Source: Pseudofulvimonas gallinarii
GTDB taxonomy: Bacteria; Pseudomonadota; Gammaproteobacteria; Xanthomonadales; UBA2363
Reading direction: 5' to 3'
DNA: 64,000 nucleotides
Assembly: GCF_004343305.1 (NCBI RefSeq)
Contig: NZ_SMAF01000008.1
Coordinates: forward strand, 121,358-185,357
Position 1 is the first letter of the stretch; each line of letters opens with the position of its first letter. Below, piece after piece: positions 62,112-64,000 of the stretch. A program made the translations under genes and the position numbers. The notes under the pieces are model-generated. The model searched no databases and was not told the DNA's origin. It saw only the letters and a list, made by a program, of their open reading frames with translations.

Positions 62112-63125
62112 ATGAAAAAGGGAATGGGTCTGATGATGCTGGCGCTGCTCGGCGCGGGTGTGCTGCACGCACAGGTGCCGCAGCTTCCGGATTTCACCTA
62201 CCAGGGGCGGTTGACGCAGAACGGCCTGCCGGCGAACGGCGAGTTCGACCTGGAGTTCGCGCTGTACGACGCGGAAAGTGGTGGCAACGCGATCGGCACG
62301 GCGCAGAGCGAGCCGGGGTATCCGGTCAGCGACGGGGTGTTCTCGGTGGCGCTGGCGTTTCCGGGTGCGTTCACGGGTACGCAGCTGTGGCTGGAGGTGC
62401 GGGTGAACGGCGTGCCGCTGTTGCCGCGCCAGCCGGTGTCGACGACCCCGGTGGCGCAGTACGCGCTGGACGGCAACCCGGGGCCTCAGGGCCCGGCGGG
62501 TCCCGCCGGTCCGCAGGGTGAGCCGGGTCCGCAAGGATCCATTGGCCCGCAAGGCCCGGCCGGTCCACAAGGTCCTGCTGGTCCCCAGGGCGATGCCGGT
62601 CCACCTGGGCCAGCCGGAGAACCGGGTCCGCAGGGTGCGCAGGGACCTGCCGGCCCGGAAGGACCAGCCGGTCCACAAGGTCCGGTTGGCGGTGGCTACC
62701 GCTGGGTCGACGCGAACGGCCAGCCGGTGCGCATCCTGCGGCCGGAAGCGGTCAACGGAGACATGCGGTTCTGGTTTGTCGATCCTGCCACGAACCGGAT
62801 TTGGGCGTACGAAGGGGGTAGCCTCAGGGCCGCAATGCCCGGTGTGCGCTGGTACTATTCGGGACCTGCCTGCACGGGCGACCGCTACATGGTGCCCTTC
62901 CCGAGCAACATGATCTATTCGGTCGAGGGTTCGACGACCCAGTTCCGCTGGCTGACCTCGTTTACGCCGGTGAGCAACGTGACCTACCAGTCGCGCACAC
63001 CAGGCTGCACGTCTGACAGCGGCATGCTTCAGAACGCCATCCGGTTCACCAACTTCCCGTTTTCCAACACGCCCATCGAGTTGCCGTTCGCGCTGCCGCT
63101 GAGCCTGCAGCCTCAACCGATGTAG
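62112..63125 (+). CDS. Secreted collagen-like protein
   Basis: 337 residues. Signal peptide [20 protein letters not shown], an N-terminal beta-rich domain beginning [20 protein letters not shown] (about 21-118), a collagen-like region of 24 uninterrupted G-x-y triplets (about 121-192, rich in GPQ and GPA), then a C-terminal domain of about 145 residues with two conserved cysteine positions and ending LQPQPM. Probably trimerises and is displayed or secreted; adhesion is a plausible role. Start has GAGGGG 6 nt upstream. A decayed copy of its N-terminal part lies at 63586-63800. Confidence 0.9.
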   Translation: MKKGMGLMMLALLGAGVLHAQVPQLPDFTYQGRLTQNGLPANGEFDLEFALYDAESGGNAIGTAQSEPGYPVSDGVFSVALAFPGAFTGTQLWLEVRVNGVPLLPRQPVSTTPVAQYALDGNPGPQGPAGPAGPQGEPGPQGSIGPQGPAGPQGPAGPQGDAGPPGPAGEPGPQGAQGPAGPEGPAGPQGPVGGGYRWVDANGQPVRILRPEAVNGDMRFWFVDPATNRIWAYEGGSLRAAMPGVRWYYSGPACTGDRYMVPFPSNMIYSVEGSTTQFRWLTSFTPVSNVTYQSRTPGCTSDSGMLQNAIRFTNFPFSNTPIELPFALPLSLQPQPM

Positions 63126-63286
63126 GCGTGTTTCGGCCGCCTGCGGGACCTGTCCTGCCACGCACCTAGCTTGCGTCGTGGCGTGACAGGCCAGGTTCCG
63201 GCGACGGCCCGATGGACTTTGATGCCGGCCCGCGGAATCGGGCGGAACCGCGCCGGCACACCGGATCCGCCCGAGGGGAGAAGGAC

Positions 63287-63589
63287 ATGACCTGGTTGAT
63301 TCGCATGACCCTCTGCGCAGCGTTGGGCAGTTCGATCGCATGCGCTGCGGCTGTGGCCGTTGCCGCGACGCCACGCGGCGGTGACTACGCAGTCGAGGAC
63401 GCGCTCATCGCCGGCGGTGGCGCCGCGCAGGCACGCGGCGGCTGCTTCGAACTGTCGGCAACGATCGCACAGGCGACGGTGGGCGCGGCATCCGGCGGTA
63501 ACTACGCGCTGGCCTCGGGATTCTGGACGCGTCCGGTCACGCATCCGGATCAGCTGCTGCGTACCGGCTTCGAGGGATGTGCGCCATGA
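63287..63589 (+). CDS. Small secreted protein with GFE-type C-terminal tail
   Basis: 100 residues. Signal peptide MTWLIRMTLCAALGSSIACA, a mature part with a repeated glycine-rich pattern (ELSATIAQATVGAASGGNYA; SGFW) seen in secreted beta-proteins, and the tail DQLLRTGFEGCAP. Strong GGGGAGAAGG before the ATG. The stop overlaps the ATG of the following pseudogene by 4 nt. Function unknown; the tail resembles that of the gene at 1-531. Confidence 0.75.
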   Translation: MTWLIRMTLCAALGSSIACAAAVAVAATPRGGDYAVEDALIAGGGAAQARGGCFELSATIAQATVGAASGGNYALASGFWTRPVTHPDQLLRTGFEGCAP

Positions 63590-63800
63590 AGACGAGGAGG
63601 CGCCTGAGCAATGGCTGGCGCTGCTCTGCGCCGGCGTGCTGTACGCACAGGTGCCTCAGCTTCCCGATTTCACCTGCCAAGGGGCGCTTGACGCAGAACG
63701 ACCTGCCGGCGAAAGGCGAGCTCGACCCGGAGCTCGCGCTGTACATCGGGAAAGTGGAGGCAACGCGATCGGTACGGTGCAGAGCAAGCCGGGGTATGAC
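63586..63800 (+). pseudogene. Decayed paralogue of the collagen-like protein N-terminus
   Basis: From ATG at 63586 the sequence matches the start of the gene at 62112: [20 protein letters not shown] versus [20 protein letters not shown], and later [15 protein letters not shown] versus [15 protein letters not shown]. One base is inserted near 63680 and one lost near 63745, so the middle is out of frame; homology fades after about 63800 and no collagen repeat follows. A truncated duplicate, overlapping the previous gene by ATGA. Confidence 0.8.
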
Positions 63801-64000
63801 GCTCGTGCCCAATGGACGGACCGAGGGTTGCATCGTCACAAGCCAGACAACACGTAAGCTCCCCCGTAAGCTTCCCTGTCAAGCAGACACTTCAAAAGTG
63901 GCTCGTCGCGGATTCGTGTGGGTGATTTCGGGCCTTGGAGGTTGCCAAGGTCCCTGTAATCCAGCCATCTTGTGGGCGCAGGAAGGCGGTCGATTCCTGC
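63801..64000. other. End of window, nothing recognised
   Basis: 200 bases with no supported gene start or end. A frame from 63900 to the edge (GTG GCT CGT CGC...) stays open but shows no motif; it may be the start of a gene outside the window. Confidence 0.3.

Overview
The window is a high-GC gammaproteobacterial chromosome segment, most likely from Lysobacterales (Xanthomonadales), perhaps Rhodanobacteraceae. The reasons are: the tuf-secE-nusG-rplKAJL-rpoBC block runs straight into str-S10-spc-alpha without interruption; there is no room for rpmJ between secY and rpsM; DAHP synthase is of the plant-like class II; lexA, recA and recX are consecutive; a TTAG-N6-TACTA LexA operator sits at lexA; and secreted proteins end in a GFE-like tail. 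The genus cannot be fixed from sequence reading alone.

Layout. 1-2526: the end of a secreted repeat/beta-helix protein, class II DAHP synthase and dsbB. 2608-34677: about 32 kb of leftward translation and transcription genes, beginning (in transcription order) with tRNA-Tyr, tRNA-Gly, tRNA-Thr, tuf and tRNA-Trp, then secE-nusG-rplKAJL-rpoBC, rpsL-rpsG-fusA-tuf, the S10 and spc sets, rpsM-rpsK-rpsD-rpoA-rplQ, and a terminator. Several regulatory elements can be read inside it: a strong tRNA promoter, an attenuator-like hairpin before rpoB, an L10-leader hairpin, a str promoter whose transcript would start with a terminator-like hairpin, a perfect inverted repeat before rpsJ, and a TATAAT promoter for the alpha operon.

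34785-39161 is a very large three-module glycosyltransferase, followed by two tiny coupled ORFs. 39531-45498 holds pmbA/tldE and yjgA/darP, which are neighbours in E. coli, here separated by a three-gene signalling cassette (Ser/Thr kinase with TPRs, NarL-type histidine kinase, LuxR-type regulator) whose genes overlap by 4 nt. 45919-53781 is the tRNA-Ser, csrA, alaS, methyltransferase, recX, recA, lexA, pncC and TRIC-family segment. 53931-61028 holds mutS, hslR, a patatin-like lipase, a lipoprotein and a large acyl-CoA dehydrogenase. After a 1.1-kb stretch without a convincing gene, 62112-63800 carries a collagen-like secreted protein, a small secreted protein and a decayed paralogue of the collagen-like gene.

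Most of the window is conserved housekeeping DNA. No mobile element, CRISPR array or defence system was seen. The least ordinary items are the giant glycosyltransferase, the overlapping kinase/two-component cassette, the apparently leaderless lexA with its operator touching the start codon, the micro-ORF pair, and the collagen-like locus with its pseudogene.
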